This document shows positions 24,886 through 37,444 of a stretch of DNA of 64,000 bases, piece by piece. This DNA is from Lepturacanthus savala (Eukaryota; Chordata; Actinopteri; Scombriformes; Trichiuridae). A model generated the notes under the pieces. The model did not search any database. It was given only the letters and a program-made list of their open reading frames with translations, and was not told the origin of the DNA. The stretch is taken from positions 16,861,654 through 16,925,653 of the forward strand of contig CM060472.1 in assembly GCA_030544235.1 (NCBI GenBank), in the 5' to 3' direction. The translations under genes and the position numbers were made by a program. The first letter of the stretch is position 1; every line of letters starts with the position of its first letter.

Positions 24886-25300
24886 CTAAACAACGTCCAG
24901 AACAAGCCAGAAAAACCTCTCTCTCTGTGTGTGTGTGTGTGTGATAAGCTGACATTTAGGAATGTCGTTGCTGCTTTTTTCCTTCACAGACTTGATAAAC
25001 TTTGTTCCTGCGTCCACCAGTTTCCCAGCATTCTTCTCTGATGACCGCTGCACTTTCTCACACTCGCGCACGCGATTGGCCTTTTCTGCTGCGAGAACGG
25101 CGTTTTCACAGGTCGCGAACTTGTTTCCTCGGCTGCAAATGAACACGTTACACCTTCGGGAGGCTACATCGACGAACGGAAGATTCGGCAGATACTTTGT
25201 GCCGTTTGGTTTGGAATTCAAGTAGCTTAGTGTTCTCCGAATCTGTTCTTTACACGCTGCTGCCGCCGCCGCGTCAATTAATCCATCAGACCTTCACAGC
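24886..25300 (-). other. Unrecognised open frame, minus strand
   Basis: The frame runs from a stop near 25300 without an ATG (the nominal start is TTG). It reads DGLIDAAAAAACKEQIRRTL, then YLNSKPNGTKYLPNLPFVDV, CNVFICSRGNKFATCENAV and a Lys/Glu-rich tail, before dissolving into a CA repeat. Composition looks protein-like, but the opposite strand is also open over the same span (24962-25225). It may be a decayed exon or a transposon piece. Family not recognised. Confidence 0.25.
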
Positions 25301-25445
25301 CTACGTCTCGGAAGCAGAAGAGTAAAAAAAATACAATAAATTAATCAATCCTTCCTTGATTGTCAAATGTAATTATATATTTAATTCTGAAGGAAGAAGA
25401 TCCATCATATTCAATGACACCGTGTGCCTTTTTATGTCTCTGCAG

Positions 25446-25970
25446 ATGCACGGAACACAGTTGCTCCAGATTGGCTCCAAAGTTTTTCAAAACTCTGTTC
25501 AGAAGTTTGCGGGCAAAATAAAATGCAAAAAAAACAACAACTTTGACACAGACTTTACAAAAATATCAGCGTTTCATAAGTTGATGTTGCTCACTATGCC
25601 ATCTGCTGATGACCGTGTCCAGTTGGAGGCGGTAATGCCTCTATACGAATCAATATACAAATATAATAACCTTGCCAGGAAGAAAATAAAAGTCTTACAT
25701 AAAGCTTGGTTTTTTAAAGTGATTTACAGCGAATGCAGCAGAGATATAACAAGCTGCCTCCAGCAGACCCCCATAAACTGGAGCAAAGCCAGCTACGCTC
25801 AGCACATGACTGGGAAATACCGGTTGACATTGGCCTGCACCTCGCATTTCCACACATTACTATGCCAGAGACATTGTGGGATCATTAAAGAAATGTTGAG
25901 GAAGGAGGTGCCCTCCTGTGTCAACCTTCCATCATCTGTCACTTCGTTGATGGGGCTACCACCAGTCTAA
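25446..25970 (+). CDS. Unrecognised open frame, possibly a terminal exon
   Basis: A plus-strand frame of 174 codons starts right after a good acceptor (TTTTTATGTCTCTGCAG|ATGCACGG) and ends TAA at 25970; AATAAA follows at 26046. The frame is also open upstream to 25356. Visible content: MHGTQLLQIGSKVFQ, a central IYKYNNLARKKIKVLHK and several Cys/His residues (HFHTLLCQRHCG). No domain, signal peptide or membrane segment was recognised. It lies inside the inferred intron of sema6c on the other strand and could be a nested gene, a pseudogene or chance. Confidence 0.3.
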   Translation: MHGTQLLQIGSKVFQNSVQKFAGKIKCKKNNNFDTDFTKISAFHKLMLLTMPSADDRVQLEAVMPLYESIYKYNNLARKKIKVLHKAWFFKVIYSECSRDITSCLQQTPINWSKASYAQHMTGKYRLTLACTSHFHTLLCQRHCGIIKEMLRKEVPSCVNLPSSVTSLMGLPPV

Positions 25971-26229
25971 CACGGAGGATATTAACATCTTATCCTGTGT
26001 GGGTTTTTTTTTTAAATCTGGAGCCAGGATATTCCACACAGACAAGAATAAAGGATTAGTTCTTGGAGAAGACAGTACAAGCTGACTATTGCTGGACCCT
26101 CTGGTGTTATGATCCCTTATTGTTTTGCTTGATATGATTTTCTATTTATCTTATTGTTTTGGTGTTAAGTATACGTTTGCTTCCACTGCTGAACAAATAA
26201 GGTTGATTGGATGATCATTGCAGTGGTAT

Positions 26230-26720
26230 CACGCACATTTTTGCCCTTTTCTGGACAACCTGGAGTTTCCTGCACTCTTCTCCTACAGCAGATGAGCAAA
26301 CCACAGTGTAATAATTATGACAAAACTAAATTTCAGGCAATTTTCTGTGATCCCAACCACTCTACCCATCCCTGAAACAAATTAATAATTTGATGAGAGC
26401 AGAAAAGAGTGTAGTCCACCATCACTCTGAGGAGTTTAGCATCTTAAACTTATTGAACTGCTGATTTACAATAATAGACTGGAGGTTTAGGTTAACAAAT
26501 AACCTGCGCCTTGTACCCAACACAAGACACTTTGTATTAACAATGTTAAGACAATTGTGGTAGACATACTTGAGTAAGTACATAGCATGGTGGAGCAGCA
26601 TGATACAAGGAGGAGTCGTCGGCATAAAGTAGTAGTTTAGCACACTCCATAGGCCAAGAGAGATCTGCTACTTGAAATACTGCCATTCATATACACCTGC
26701 TGTGATCTGGAGGACAGATA
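26230..26720 (-). mobile_element. Probable LINE reverse-transcriptase fragment
   Basis: Minus-strand scraps such as LNIVNTKCLVLGTRRRL resemble the NKLVLNISKTKxIVFGTR stretch that follows the catalytic box in fish LINE reverse transcriptases. Heavily broken. Confidence 0.45.
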
Positions 26721-26869
26721 AACTACAAGTACATTGATGCAAGAAAACCAAAAAGTGGTCAAGCCCAATTTACCTGAAGCTCCATACCAGAAAAAAGCAC
26801 AGATAAAGGAAAAAACCCTGATGGGTTCTCCCTTAAATGTACCAAACGAATGGGAAGGTTACTGGCAAG

Positions 26870-27248
26870 AAAAAACGCTGCTCAGTTGTGGTAGAGATGC
26901 TCGGATAAACTACTGCTTGTTTTCTTTAGAGAACTAAGATAAATCGCTGCTTGCTCAACATAGAGATGGTCAGATAAAATGCTGCATGCTCGCCTAATAG
27001 GCGCTCACATAAACCACTGCTCGGCTGTCGTATAGAAACTCAAATAAACCACTGCTCAGTCATCACTGAGACTGCTCAGACAGAAATGCCCAGATAATAC
27101 GCTGCACGCCTGCATTACAGGCCTTCACATAAACTGCTGCTCACTCATCATAGAGAAGCTCGGATAAACCGCTGCTCACTTGTGGTAGAAACGCTCAAAT
27201 GAACCGCTGTTCATTCATTATAGAGATGCTCAGAAAAAAATGCTGCTT
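26870..27248. repeat. Degenerate 37-40 bp minisatellite
   Basis: About nine drifting copies of a unit containing AGAGATGCTCAGATAAACCGCTGCTCACT (also GGATAAACTACTGCTTG, CATAAACCACTGCTCGG, GGATAAACCGCTGCTCACT). Confidence 0.8.
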
Positions 27249-27249
27249 C

Positions 27250-27312
27250 ATGGATGGATGGATGGATGGATGGATGGATGGATGGATGGATGGATGGATG
27301 GATGGATGGATA
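27250..27312. repeat. (ATGG)n microsatellite
   Basis: About 15 perfect ATGG units followed by a purine-rich stretch to 27385. Confidence 0.98.
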
Positions 27313-27800
27313 GAGGAAGGGATGGTTTTCCAGAAAGAGAGGGGGACAAAGAGGGGAGGACGAAGGAGAGGGAGAGGAAGCCTGAGGGGCCACTTAAGCT
27401 AATTATTGGATCAACATGCACAAGCGCTACCGTGCACGTTGTGTTTTCGGGAGGCTTAAGTCTTCATCCATTAGACAAATGAGAAGGCAGGAGGGAGGGA
27501 CACACACACACACACACTTCAGGAGTAATCAGTATTTTTTTAAACCAACACAATCTTTCTCTGAGGCTACAAACAGATTGAATTAGAGAAAAGATTTCTT
27601 TATATTCCTCTATATTACTTTACATGTCTGTATTTTTTGCATTTCTTCAAATTTCTTTGTTTCTTATACTTTTTATATTTCTCTATGTTTTAGATGATTC
27701 AGTAATGAATAATGCAGGCCAATTGCTCTTAATTAAAATCAGTGAAAAAGCTGACTAATTTCATGGCACTGAATAAATGTTTTGATGTCTCCCAGTCAGA
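27313..27800. other. Intron 1 sequence, nothing recognised
   Basis: A purine-rich patch, a short (CA)n at 27501-27517 and AT-rich sequence. No gene was seen. Confidence 0.5.
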
Positions 27801-28960
27801 TTTTCGACAGCACCACAGACTGCTCTCGCCAAGGTCTTTAATGGCATTTATTTAAACACTAGGACTACTGGATCTCAGTGGTCCAGTTAACCACAGTTGA
27901 TGAATCATACTTATAGGACAGAAACTACTTTGTGTCTATAGGCAACTACATACAAACCATAATCTGTGGGGTCCCCCAAGGTTCAATTTTGGGACCTCTA
28001 CTATTCAACATTTAAGTGCTACCTAAGGTTATGCAAGAAAACAATATGTTAGCATGATTATTTGGACTATACACAAATTTGCATCACCATTTCACCAGGA
28101 AATTCTAATCCTGTACAAACACTGAGTAAATGCATTGAACAAATCACTGATTGGATGTGTCAGAACTTTAACCAGTTAAACAAAGGCAATTGATTTTGGA
28201 GCTAAAGAGGAACGATTAAAAGTCAGCTCTTAGCTTCAAGCTGTGGGTTTGTTAAAGTCCACAAACCAAGGTAGAAATCTGGGTGTAGTTATGGACTCAC
28301 AGACACATTAAAACCATCACAAAGCCACCAAACATCCACCAGAAGAATATATCTAGGATTAAAGGCCTTAAGTCTCAGAAAGATTTGGAAAATCTTGTCC
28401 ATGCTTTTATCTTCAGTCGACTACTCTAACGGAGTCTTTACAGGCCTCTTTAAAAAGTGAAGCCAACAGCTGCAGCTAATTCAAAATGCTGCCACACATC
28501 CACTCCTCACTAAGACTAAAAATTAGATCATATCACTCGAGTTCTGAGGGCCTTATACTGGCTTCTTGTCTGCCAAGGAATTGCTCTTTAAAACACATTT
28601 AAGTTTATAAAAGCACTGAATGGTCTAGGGCCTAAGTATATCTCTGATCTGCTGATCCCTTATGAACCATCCAGACCTCTTAGACTGTCAGGTCTGCTCT
28701 CTATTCACAGACAGCATTCAATGTCCAACATATTAGGAATAAACTGCCGCAACACACTGCTTTTAAGTCGGAGCTAAAGACTTTGCTGTTTGCTGCCTAT
28801 TGCTGCCTCTATTGCTAGATTTTATTTTCCTTCTTTCACACTGTAACTTTGTTCCTGTTGTTATGATGCTTTTAATGTTTTACAGCTAAATTTACTTTAT
28901 ATTTCTTTGACTTAATTCTTTATATTTCTCCATATTTCTCTTGACCAACTTGCAGAGATT
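27800..28960 (+). mobile_element. L2/Rex-like LINE fragment
   Basis: Translated scraps in order: GVPQGSILGPLLFNI (about 27970-28015), DLENLVHAFIFSRL (about 28388-28428), YWLLVCQGIAL-like, then KALNGLGPKYISDLLIPYEP (about 28612-28670). These are the palm and C-terminal parts of a LINE reverse transcriptase. Many stops. Confidence 0.8.
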
Positions 28961-30139
28961 ATAAATGTCTGAGTTAATGAATTGAAGTTAGTAAAGCTGA
29001 TTACAGGACCTCATTACAAACAAAAATAAAATTGTTGTTTTTGCTCATCTCAACCAATCAATAGAAATCTAATCTGCAACTATTTGTATTATTGATTTTT
29101 GAGTCATTTTTGAAAGAAAGTCCAAATGATCTGACTTCTAATGAATATGTTCTGGTGTCTATAGTTGCTACAAATGGCTTACTATCCTATTGACTTTTTT
29201 TGTTTTTATATCATAGGACTAGATAGTACAATTCATTAGATTAATCAGCACTTGGTATTGAGTGGGGGAGGGGGGGAAATGCTTCACTGGGGTCTTTAGG
29301 GGGACACCCCCCTTCAATGATAGGCCCATGACACCTCCAAAGGGCTCAACAGCAACACCTAGCGTCTCAGGTGTACCCCCTCTGCATTTACCCCTGGATG
29401 GTCACTTTGCAGGTCCTTTCTCTTGATCCATAGCCAGCTGCTGCTTCGTACGTTGGCTTCTCATAGCGATTTGACAGCTCATAGAAGGTGACAATAAAAC
29501 CTTTAGTCCAGTGGGAAGCACCCATGCACACCAGCCCCGATGCTCTGCCTCAGCTGCTGTACTTCAGCCGTTTGCATTCATACACTACTACATTCATAAC
29601 CTGCTTCAGCCTGCCATGGTACATTGACTTCTACCATGAACACCGACTTGCAGAGTCCAGAAGGGTCACCTCCCCCCTTGCAGTTGGTTTTGCTGGGAGT
29701 TGTCCTGCTTTTACAAACTGGGTGGTGTTTGCATGTCCAGGCGTTGGGGGGGAGGGAGAGCATTGTTGGTAGGTCTCCTTCCTTTGAGGTTGATCGCCAA
29801 TTGTCTTAGGACCTGATTGTGTCTCCAGGTTGGTTTTGTAGCCAGTAAGTATACGCCTCAGTGTTGCAACACCTCCTTCCCCATCATATGGTTGTTGACT
29901 GTTGTTTGTCTTTTTTGTGTGATTTCTACTTTGTTTTTATTCCCTTGTTCATGTCCCCTTCCCTCAATTGACCTTTGTCACTTCCCAGGCCACTACTGTA
30001 AATGAGAAATGTTCTTAATGACTTGCCTGATGAAATAAAGGTCATTGATGACAGTAATTGGGATACGTTCTGCTGTATTTCACCAGTAAACTTAATATTG
30101 TCTGGTATGTTGAGTCCTCTGTAACAGTAAACTGACATA
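28961..30139. other. Intron 1 sequence, unclassified
   Basis: Contains G-rich patches (29260-29275, 29744-29758). Short frames have no motifs; 29400-30060 has the texture of an old repeat, but I cannot name it. Confidence 0.35.
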
Positions 30140-30212
30140 GGTCTCTGGGAATTGGCTCCAGCAGACCTCTGTGACCCTAATGAGGAATAAGGAGGTATAG
30201 AAAATGACTGTT
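30140..30212 (+). mobile_element. SINE 3' tail fragment
   Basis: GAATTGGCTCCAGCAGACC...GACCCTAATGAGGAATAAGGAGGTATAGAAAATGACTG is the same tail as in the SINE copies at 41.9, 44.2 and 55.3 kb. Confidence 0.75.
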
Positions 30213-33200
30213 TTACTAACGAGTCATTTAATATATGATTTAAGTCCTAGAACTTTTCTAATTCTCTGATTCACTCTCAGAAATTTGACTAAGCCGGACA
30301 CAGACTGCGGGACACAGTGAGGACGTGTTGGTTCAGATGAGACACAGACGGAGCTCACAGCAGAACTTCAGGAGGTTTCGATCCTATTTAAATATTCCTG
30401 TGAATCTGATCAAACGGCTTCTCTACGTCAAGTCTTGCAGCACTTTTCTGCCGTCGCTCCACGTGGCTGATGGAAGGACTTTACCCACAATCCACTGCTT
30501 CGCACACCAAGAAGAACCAGACGATCAGACTCCTGGAGGAGCGCTAATGACGCCGGCTTCCTGTGCCGAGATAAAAATGTTTTAACACTTCGAGACTGTA
30601 CAGACGTTAGAGGACACCTTCACTAACCATCTTCTCTTTTGAGTCCTGGCGGCAGCTCAATAGGAGTTTCTCCTGTTCAGATTTTTCTGGGGCAGACGTG
30701 AAACTTCAGCAGCCTCAAAATTTGGGACAATGGTTTAAAAAAAAAAAAAAAACACAAATGAATAATACCTACGGAAAGTAGGCCAGCTGCATGACCACAC
30801 AATCACATGATACATGACACATGACCAGAGAACACTGGATCTGCTGGACCAGTGACAAGGGCTCAGACCCATGTGTCTCCAACATGACAAGAAAAGTGCT
30901 TCATGCTTGTATATGAGGAACAGTGTTGCCAATGTTAGCATTGCAATGCATTAGCAACTCATATATGTCATATATAAAAATCTATGAAATTTCCCATTAT
31001 TTCAAAGAACCCAGCTGCTGGAATATGACATTTTTTACGGTGTGGCAAAAATGTCACTGGGTTCATTTTTGAATCAGGAGTAAAATATTTTCATCAAGAA
31101 TCTGTAGGAACAACCTACAATCTGTAACAATGGAAAGAAAAAATCTCATTTCCTCCTAACATCACAAATCATATCCCAACTGTGATATCAGGAAAAAATA
31201 ATATAACATTTCAATATTTCTCCAAAATTGCTTGTTACATAGAAATACATTAACCTCCTGCAGCCAGTCACACACACACACACACACACACACTCAAGAC
31301 AGGTTTTGGGGATAAAAGCTGGAGGGAAACATGGAGGTCGAATCTTATCGGATTTAATCCAAAAACAGATGAATAGTCCGAACCCCCTGCACCCCACCCC
31401 CACCCCCACCCCCACCCCCCGCCAACTGCTCAAGGTCACAGACACAGGAGAGATTAACCCTTTCAGTCCTGAGTCTAGAAACGAAGCCACAAACACAGAA
31501 ACTATTAGTTTCCCGCGACAGATGAGGGACTTCATGAGATCTAAAGAATTTGTGGTTTACAGATATCTGATCAACCATTAGTGTGATCCGATTGAATCCA
31601 TATGACGATGACAAAGAAGTAAAGAGTAAACAGACATTCGGCAGCGAGAGATTACAGCAGATTATTCCTCCATCTATAATCTGATTATCTGACTGTACAA
31701 AGGGTTTTTTTTCCTTTTCACAAACAATAAAACAAGTTTCATTACAATCGTCACCATCATCATTATCTTTACCACCACTATCATCATCATCCTTCAGATG
31801 TTGAGCTAACAGCACAAACCTAAAGAGAGTCGCGTGATTGGCTCATTCAAATATAATTCTACACTGATTGGTCGACTTTCCGGTGTAAAAACTACAGTTG
31901 ACAGCTCATACTGATCAGTAGAAGAAGTCCAAACTGCGAGTGTGTAAGTCTAGTGAGAAGAAGAGAAAATAAACTTCTCCTTTATTTGCATTTCTGTCCG
32001 CAAGAACACTACATTACCCACAATCCTCAACCCTAAATTCACTCAAAGTGACTCGGAAATTAAAAGTGACTGAACGACAAGTTTAAATTGACCTCTTTGA
32101 TTGGCTAATTGTAGTTAACTTCAACCCTGTGGTCTTTCTTTCTTCACTCTTGATTGGTTTACCCCTCTCCTCTTATCATATATTGTCATTATTACCATTA
32201 TTAATTAATTTCTTGATGACAAAGAAAATACAATGAATTGATCAGTCCTTCTGTCAATGAAACACAGGTGTCCCTCCAGCTGCTGTCAATCAAAATGAAT
32301 CAGAGTATTGATCAGATGTCATCACGTTGTCATGTAACATGTCAGATAATCCTCCAACAAGTCATCACATCATCACTTTCATTATGTCATGTCATTACAT
32401 CAGAGGGTTGGGTAATGTCCCTTTAATTGGCAGGTGATGATATTTACAGTGAATCATTCTGATTGGTGTTAGTACTAACCCTACTATCTCTTTTTTAGCC
32501 TTGGCTAACAGTTGTGCCCTTTCCAATATTGACCGTTTTATTGCCCATTTTATCGATGATCAATAATATATCGCAATATATCGCATATTTTTTCCCCCCA
32601 GAACGGTTTGCGAGACTCTATCGACCAACCAGAGGGGTCATCCAGTTGGAAATAACTTCTCCTCATCTTTTTCCTGACCCTCGGTTACTCAGCGTTTTAG
32701 AGAGCGCCCTTCAACAGCTATCAGTGCGTTTCTGACAGGAGGGGGCGTGGCCTCACCATGGTGGCTCTCCATCATGATGTCGGGTCATCCATTGGAACAA
32801 CCCTGTTATATCATGCCAGCCATCACACCATCAAGTCTTTACATCCTCACGCCATGTCATCGCGTCATGTCATCGCGCATTACAATATCCCATCATGCCA
32901 TCACGTCGTCATACGCGTTCTGTGCCAATCTAGCTGCGGACTGAGACCCCTCCCAGAGGCTCCAGCGGTTAGTCTGGACTCCACATTCTCACCAAATGGA
33001 TTCTCGACGCCTGGCGACCCTGAATAATAATAAAAAAAAAATAAACCCTCATATCAGTCATATCATGGCAGCAGCCTTCAAGGGAAGCGGTGGCATGCTG
33101 CAGCTGTCAGAGGAAATCAAATAAAGGAGGTTTCTGGGCCTTTGGGCGACGAGGAGACGGGTGACAGGTTCCAGCAAATGAGCTGAAAAGAGCTATGGAG

Positions 33201-34200
33201 GCGAGAAGAGAGGTTCATAGAGAGAGAGAGAGAGGAGCGGGGGGCGGGGAGGGGAGGGGGGGGGCAGGGGGGCAGCAAGGGAGAAAATTAAAGAATCCGA
33301 GGAATGAGACAACGACAGATTAAAATAATAAAAGAAACAGATCCGGCGGCGTGAGGAGAGCGTACAGCGTACAGCGGCGTGCACAGAAAAGACCTCGGAA
33401 GCAGACGGAGAACTAATTATTAAATATAATGAGTGCAAGTTTAAAATGATCATAAACATCATCAGGCTGTTGTTATTTGTTAATCACGCGCTTGATAACA
33501 TTTCAGCTCTTTTGAGATAAAACCTGTTGCATGGACCGTTTTCCTTAAAGGGACACTAAAGAAATATGGAGGGCCAAAACTGACCAAACATTAATACAAT
33601 TAAGGGATTAATTAATTCACGAAAGGTGGTATTAACTCATTTCTGTTTTAATTTGCTTCTGTTATGCATTTACCTTTGTATTAAATCCCCTATTAATTAA
33701 TTTATTCATTTGGAAATGAAATAATACATAAATACATTTAAATTGATGTATTATTTCACTTTTTATTTATCCAGACATTTATTTCTTTGGCATAATAAAA
33801 AAAAAGCAGAAAAGCAGCAAAAGAAATGCAGGAAATACAGAAATACATAATACAATTAAATTGGAATGTTAATGAATAAAGAAGCAAATTAAAACAGAAA
33901 TAGCAATTCAACAACACGCCTTCATGAAGTGATGATATTAGTCTCCAGGAAACAGTCACCACTGATATTTGTTTGGCTTTCAGAGTAAAAGCATTGATGC
34001 ATTTCACAAACTACAACTCCAGCTGCAACTACTGGTCATTTACTCATCCATTTTCTTAATTAATAATTGTTTTAATAATTTAAAACTAAATGTGCAGGTT
34101 GCAGCTTTTTGAATGTGTCATGTGATCATAAATGGAATCTGTACACTTGTTGAACATGTCTCTCACCAAACTGTTCATCAAAACGTGAAGGTGTCGACTA
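30213..34200. other. Intron 1 sequence with simple repeats
   Basis: (CA)n at 31269-31293, a C-rich repeat at 31390-31420 (listed separately), a CAT-rich patch near 31745-31795, a recurring CATCACGTCATG-like patch at 32330-32400 and 32830-32915, and G-rich sequence at 33235-33275. No coding exon was recognised. Confidence 0.45.
31390..31420 (-). repeat. (CCCCCA)n, G-quadruplex-forming on the minus strand
   Basis: ACCCCACCCCCACCCCCACCCCCACCCCCC on plus gives five adjacent G-runs of 4-6 on the minus strand, which is the sense strand of sema6c. This satisfies the usual G-quadruplex pattern. Confidence 0.85.
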
Positions 34201-34204
34201 GAGC

Positions 34205-34470
34205 TCACACACACACACACATATACACACACGCACACACAAGCACGCACTCACACACACACACACAGACAAAAGGATTAGAACAAAAGGCCCGTAGTGT
34301 GTTGTTACAGATTAGTGAATATAAAGCAGCAGATTGATGCTGTTAATCTTCCTGCTCTGGAATATCATTGTCTCCACCCGCCTGGGACTCCAGGTTATTA
34401 TGTCCAAATGCACCCGGAGGTTAACACACACACAGACACACACAGACACACACAGACACACACACACAAG
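34205..34470. repeat. (CA)n-rich clusters
   Basis: Imperfect CA tracts at 34206-34268 and 34424-34468 (CACACAGACA), separated by unique sequence. Confidence 0.9.
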
Positions 34471-35685
34471 CTACTGATTAGCTGCTCTATAACAGAGTGA
34501 GGCAGGTACTGGTTTTGGATCCTAACACCTTGGTGGTGAGAGCCAGTGAACAATAGAGGATGGAGTCTGGATCAGAGAGGTGCATGCTGGGAAAACTGTT
34601 AATGGTGTTAATCCTGGTTTATGTTCTGTGTTAACAAAGAAAGAGGCAAACTTTGACCCCCAACTTATAATCACCCAGAACAACAAGCTGTGGTGCAGGA
34701 GGGGGTTGGTAAAAGTTCTACAATAAATCTAAAAAACTCTGCTCAAGCATCAACACAACGTTTTCCAATGATAAAACTCCCACTCCACCTTCTAAATCTA
34801 AAGTATTAAACACAATCAACAATAAAGGTTTTAAAATGTGGAATATTAAGACTCATTTACACCATTCCACGTGAACTCCTGCAGTCCGGTTAAGCCGCAG
34901 AAGAAAAGGATTACGTCATTAAAACAGCATCAGTCAAAACTAACGACTCAACCAGGAAATATGACATTTCTTACTTTCCCCATTTATTATTAACTATTGC
35001 CTTTATTCATTATTCATTTTTTTAAAACAGCATTTCCAGATAAATGAAATGACCAGTACTAACATATGTGTTAGTATATGTGATATATTTTACAATCTGT
35101 ACTATAATAATCTATAATTTAGCAGAAATTGTATATGTGGGTGATTGACAGACAAGTGGCCAGCATCATTATTATCATGTACATATTCAGGGTCAAACAT
35201 AGAGATTATTGTGTCTGTAGGTCTGTTGAGCTTAAGAGACATTTAATCTGTTCATTCTAACATTATGTTTTATTAGATTTAATCTTGATGTTTCATCAGG
35301 AACTCAACCCATAAACATTTATGTGGGTTTAAAAACGGATTGTAAAAATTTATGGTTTTTTATATCCTCAGCTGCCAGAAACACATAGAAACACATATAT
35401 AGAGCACATAGAAGCACAGAGCTAAGTCACATAGACACACACAAACATACGGAATCATCCAAAAACACAGATATAGATCACAGCCAAACAGATATAGAGG
35501 AGTTCAGATCATATCAGACTGACATGACCCAGAGTGTCTGCTGCCGCTTTCACACAATAGCGGAACGGAATTGGCGTTAATTGGCGGAATGGCATCCTTC
35601 CGGAGTAATAATTAATAGCTGATCCAGCAGCAGGAGGACCACTTCCAGACCAGGAATTCTGGTCCTCAATAGAAGAGCTTCCTTT
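34471..35685. other. Intron 1 sequence, nothing recognised
   Basis: AT-rich, with an ACATAGA/CACATA-rich patch at 35385-35490. No gene was seen. Confidence 0.5.
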
Positions 35686-35687
35686 CC

Positions 35688-36185
35688 TCATAAAAGGAGC
35701 TTCTGCTAGAGGAGCTTGTTTGTCCTTGTCAGAGGAGCTTCCTGTAGTGGAGCTTCCTGTAGAGAGGCTTCCTGACCTCATCAGAGGAGCTTCCTGTTGA
35801 GGAGCTTCATTGTCTACAGAGGAGGTTCATTTCTCTGTCAGAGGAGCTTCATGGTCCTCAGAAGCTTCATATTCCTCAGTGGAGCTTCCTGTTGTGGAGC
35901 TTTGTTGTCTACAGAGGAGATTCATTGTCCTCAGAGGAGCTTCATTGTCTACAGAGGAGATTCATTGTCCTCAGAGGAGCTTCATTGTCCTCAGAGGAGC
36001 TTCATTGTCCTCAGAGGAGCTTCATTGTCTACAGAGGAGATTCATTGTCCTCAGAGGAGCTTCATTTCTCTGTCAGAGGAGCTTCATTTCTCTGTCAGAG
36101 GAGCTTCATTTCTCTGTCAGAGGAGCTTCATTGTCCTCAGAGGAACTTCCTGTAGAGGAGCTTCATTGTCCTGATTAGAGGACCT
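35688..36185. repeat. 20-22 bp minisatellite (AGAGGAGCTTCATTGTCCTC)
   Basis: More than twenty head-to-tail copies of a unit built on GAGGAGCTTCATTGTCCTCA. Variants are TTCATTGTCTACAGAGGAGA and the 22-bp TTCATTTCTCTGTCAGAGGAGC. Similar units are clustered, showing recent local spread; the left part (35688-35880) is more diverged. All three plus frames stay open because the unit contains no stop and its length is not a multiple of three. Confidence 0.95.
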
Positions 36186-37440
36186 GTAGCTTTTGAACCA
36201 TAAGTCTCAGATTCGGTAGGTCCACAGAAATCATTACACATAAGCCACGCCCATTTGCATCTGTATAGATTTTCTGCCATTTGGAATTTTGTCCAGATAA
36301 TTTTTTGATCACAGATTTTGAGCGATCATCAAACGTGTTGATTGACTGATTTGTGCTGTAGCTGAACACCCTGTTGACCTGGCATTAGTCCACTGGTCAT
36401 TTCCAAATTGCATCTTCTATTCTTCACGTTGTTCTTTTATTTTTCAGAAGGTGACGAGCTAGCCATAAAGGAACAGATACATCTTACATGTTCCTAACAT
36501 TAGCGGTCTACTTTTGGTTGCTCATACTTACTCATACTTCTTGTCTGTCTGAGACGTTTGAATTCAGCTGCTCATGTTAGTAGTAGAGGAAATAACGGTT
36601 GGCTCGAGTAGAACAGAACAGAAAGCCTTGCGTGTCATTATACGCAGTATAATGGGATGCTAACAGTATGCTAAAAGTATAGCTACACTTAGCATGCTGT
36701 TAGCACACTGGCAAGGAGGCAGGAACAGGTGAGTGACATGTGACAGTGAAGCTTCCTCTCTGATTTAAATTAAATGTGATTTAAATTTAAATGAGTTCTT
36801 TCAGAACTATTCTGTTTGCAGAAATTACTAGAATTTACTTATATTGATTGTACATTAAATATATTATATAGGGATGGATATTATATATATCATATATTGA
36901 GTGTTGATTATGAATGTAGATTATATCTATAATGTCACAAAATGAAGATGAGGTTTCTGTAGCTCCAGCTTTAGGTTATTGCTCATTTGGTATTTGTTTT
37001 GATATCCGAGTTATTTTGTTTACTGCGTATTGTATTGATTACCTGTAATTTACACATGTATCCATGACTGTATGAATATTTGTTCTGGTTTTTGGAATAA
37101 TAATTGGGGGGAAAAGACGCTAATATGTTGTGATGTGTTTAACGAGGTGTATATGAAGAGAAACAATGACGCACATTTATGGACAAAGTAATCACTTAAT
37201 CCAGAAGACGTTAATCAATAACGTAGATAACGGACAGATTAACCAATAATGAAGATAATGGGTAGAATAATCGATGATATGACTCATTAGATGCAGCTTT
37301 GAATAGATGTTTAATGCATTTTTTTCCGCCACTGATCATTTGAATCTCTGTGAAATAAATAATTTGATGGTATCACTTTAATTTTGACTAGTAGTTCAGT
37401 GATCGATTGATCTGCCGCTTGGCAGATTGACAGCTATCAA
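36186..37440. other. Intron 1 sequence, nothing recognised
   Basis: AT-rich non-coding sequence leading to the putative promoter. No features were supported. Confidence 0.5.
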
Positions 37441-37444
37441 TCAA

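Noticed and set aside
35797..36178. Three overlapping 87-125 codon frames with repeated peptides
   Set aside because: Explained by a stop-free 20-bp minisatellite read in all frames.
35688..36185. CRISPR-like direct repeats
   Set aside because: Units are contiguous with no unique spacers, and the host is a vertebrate.
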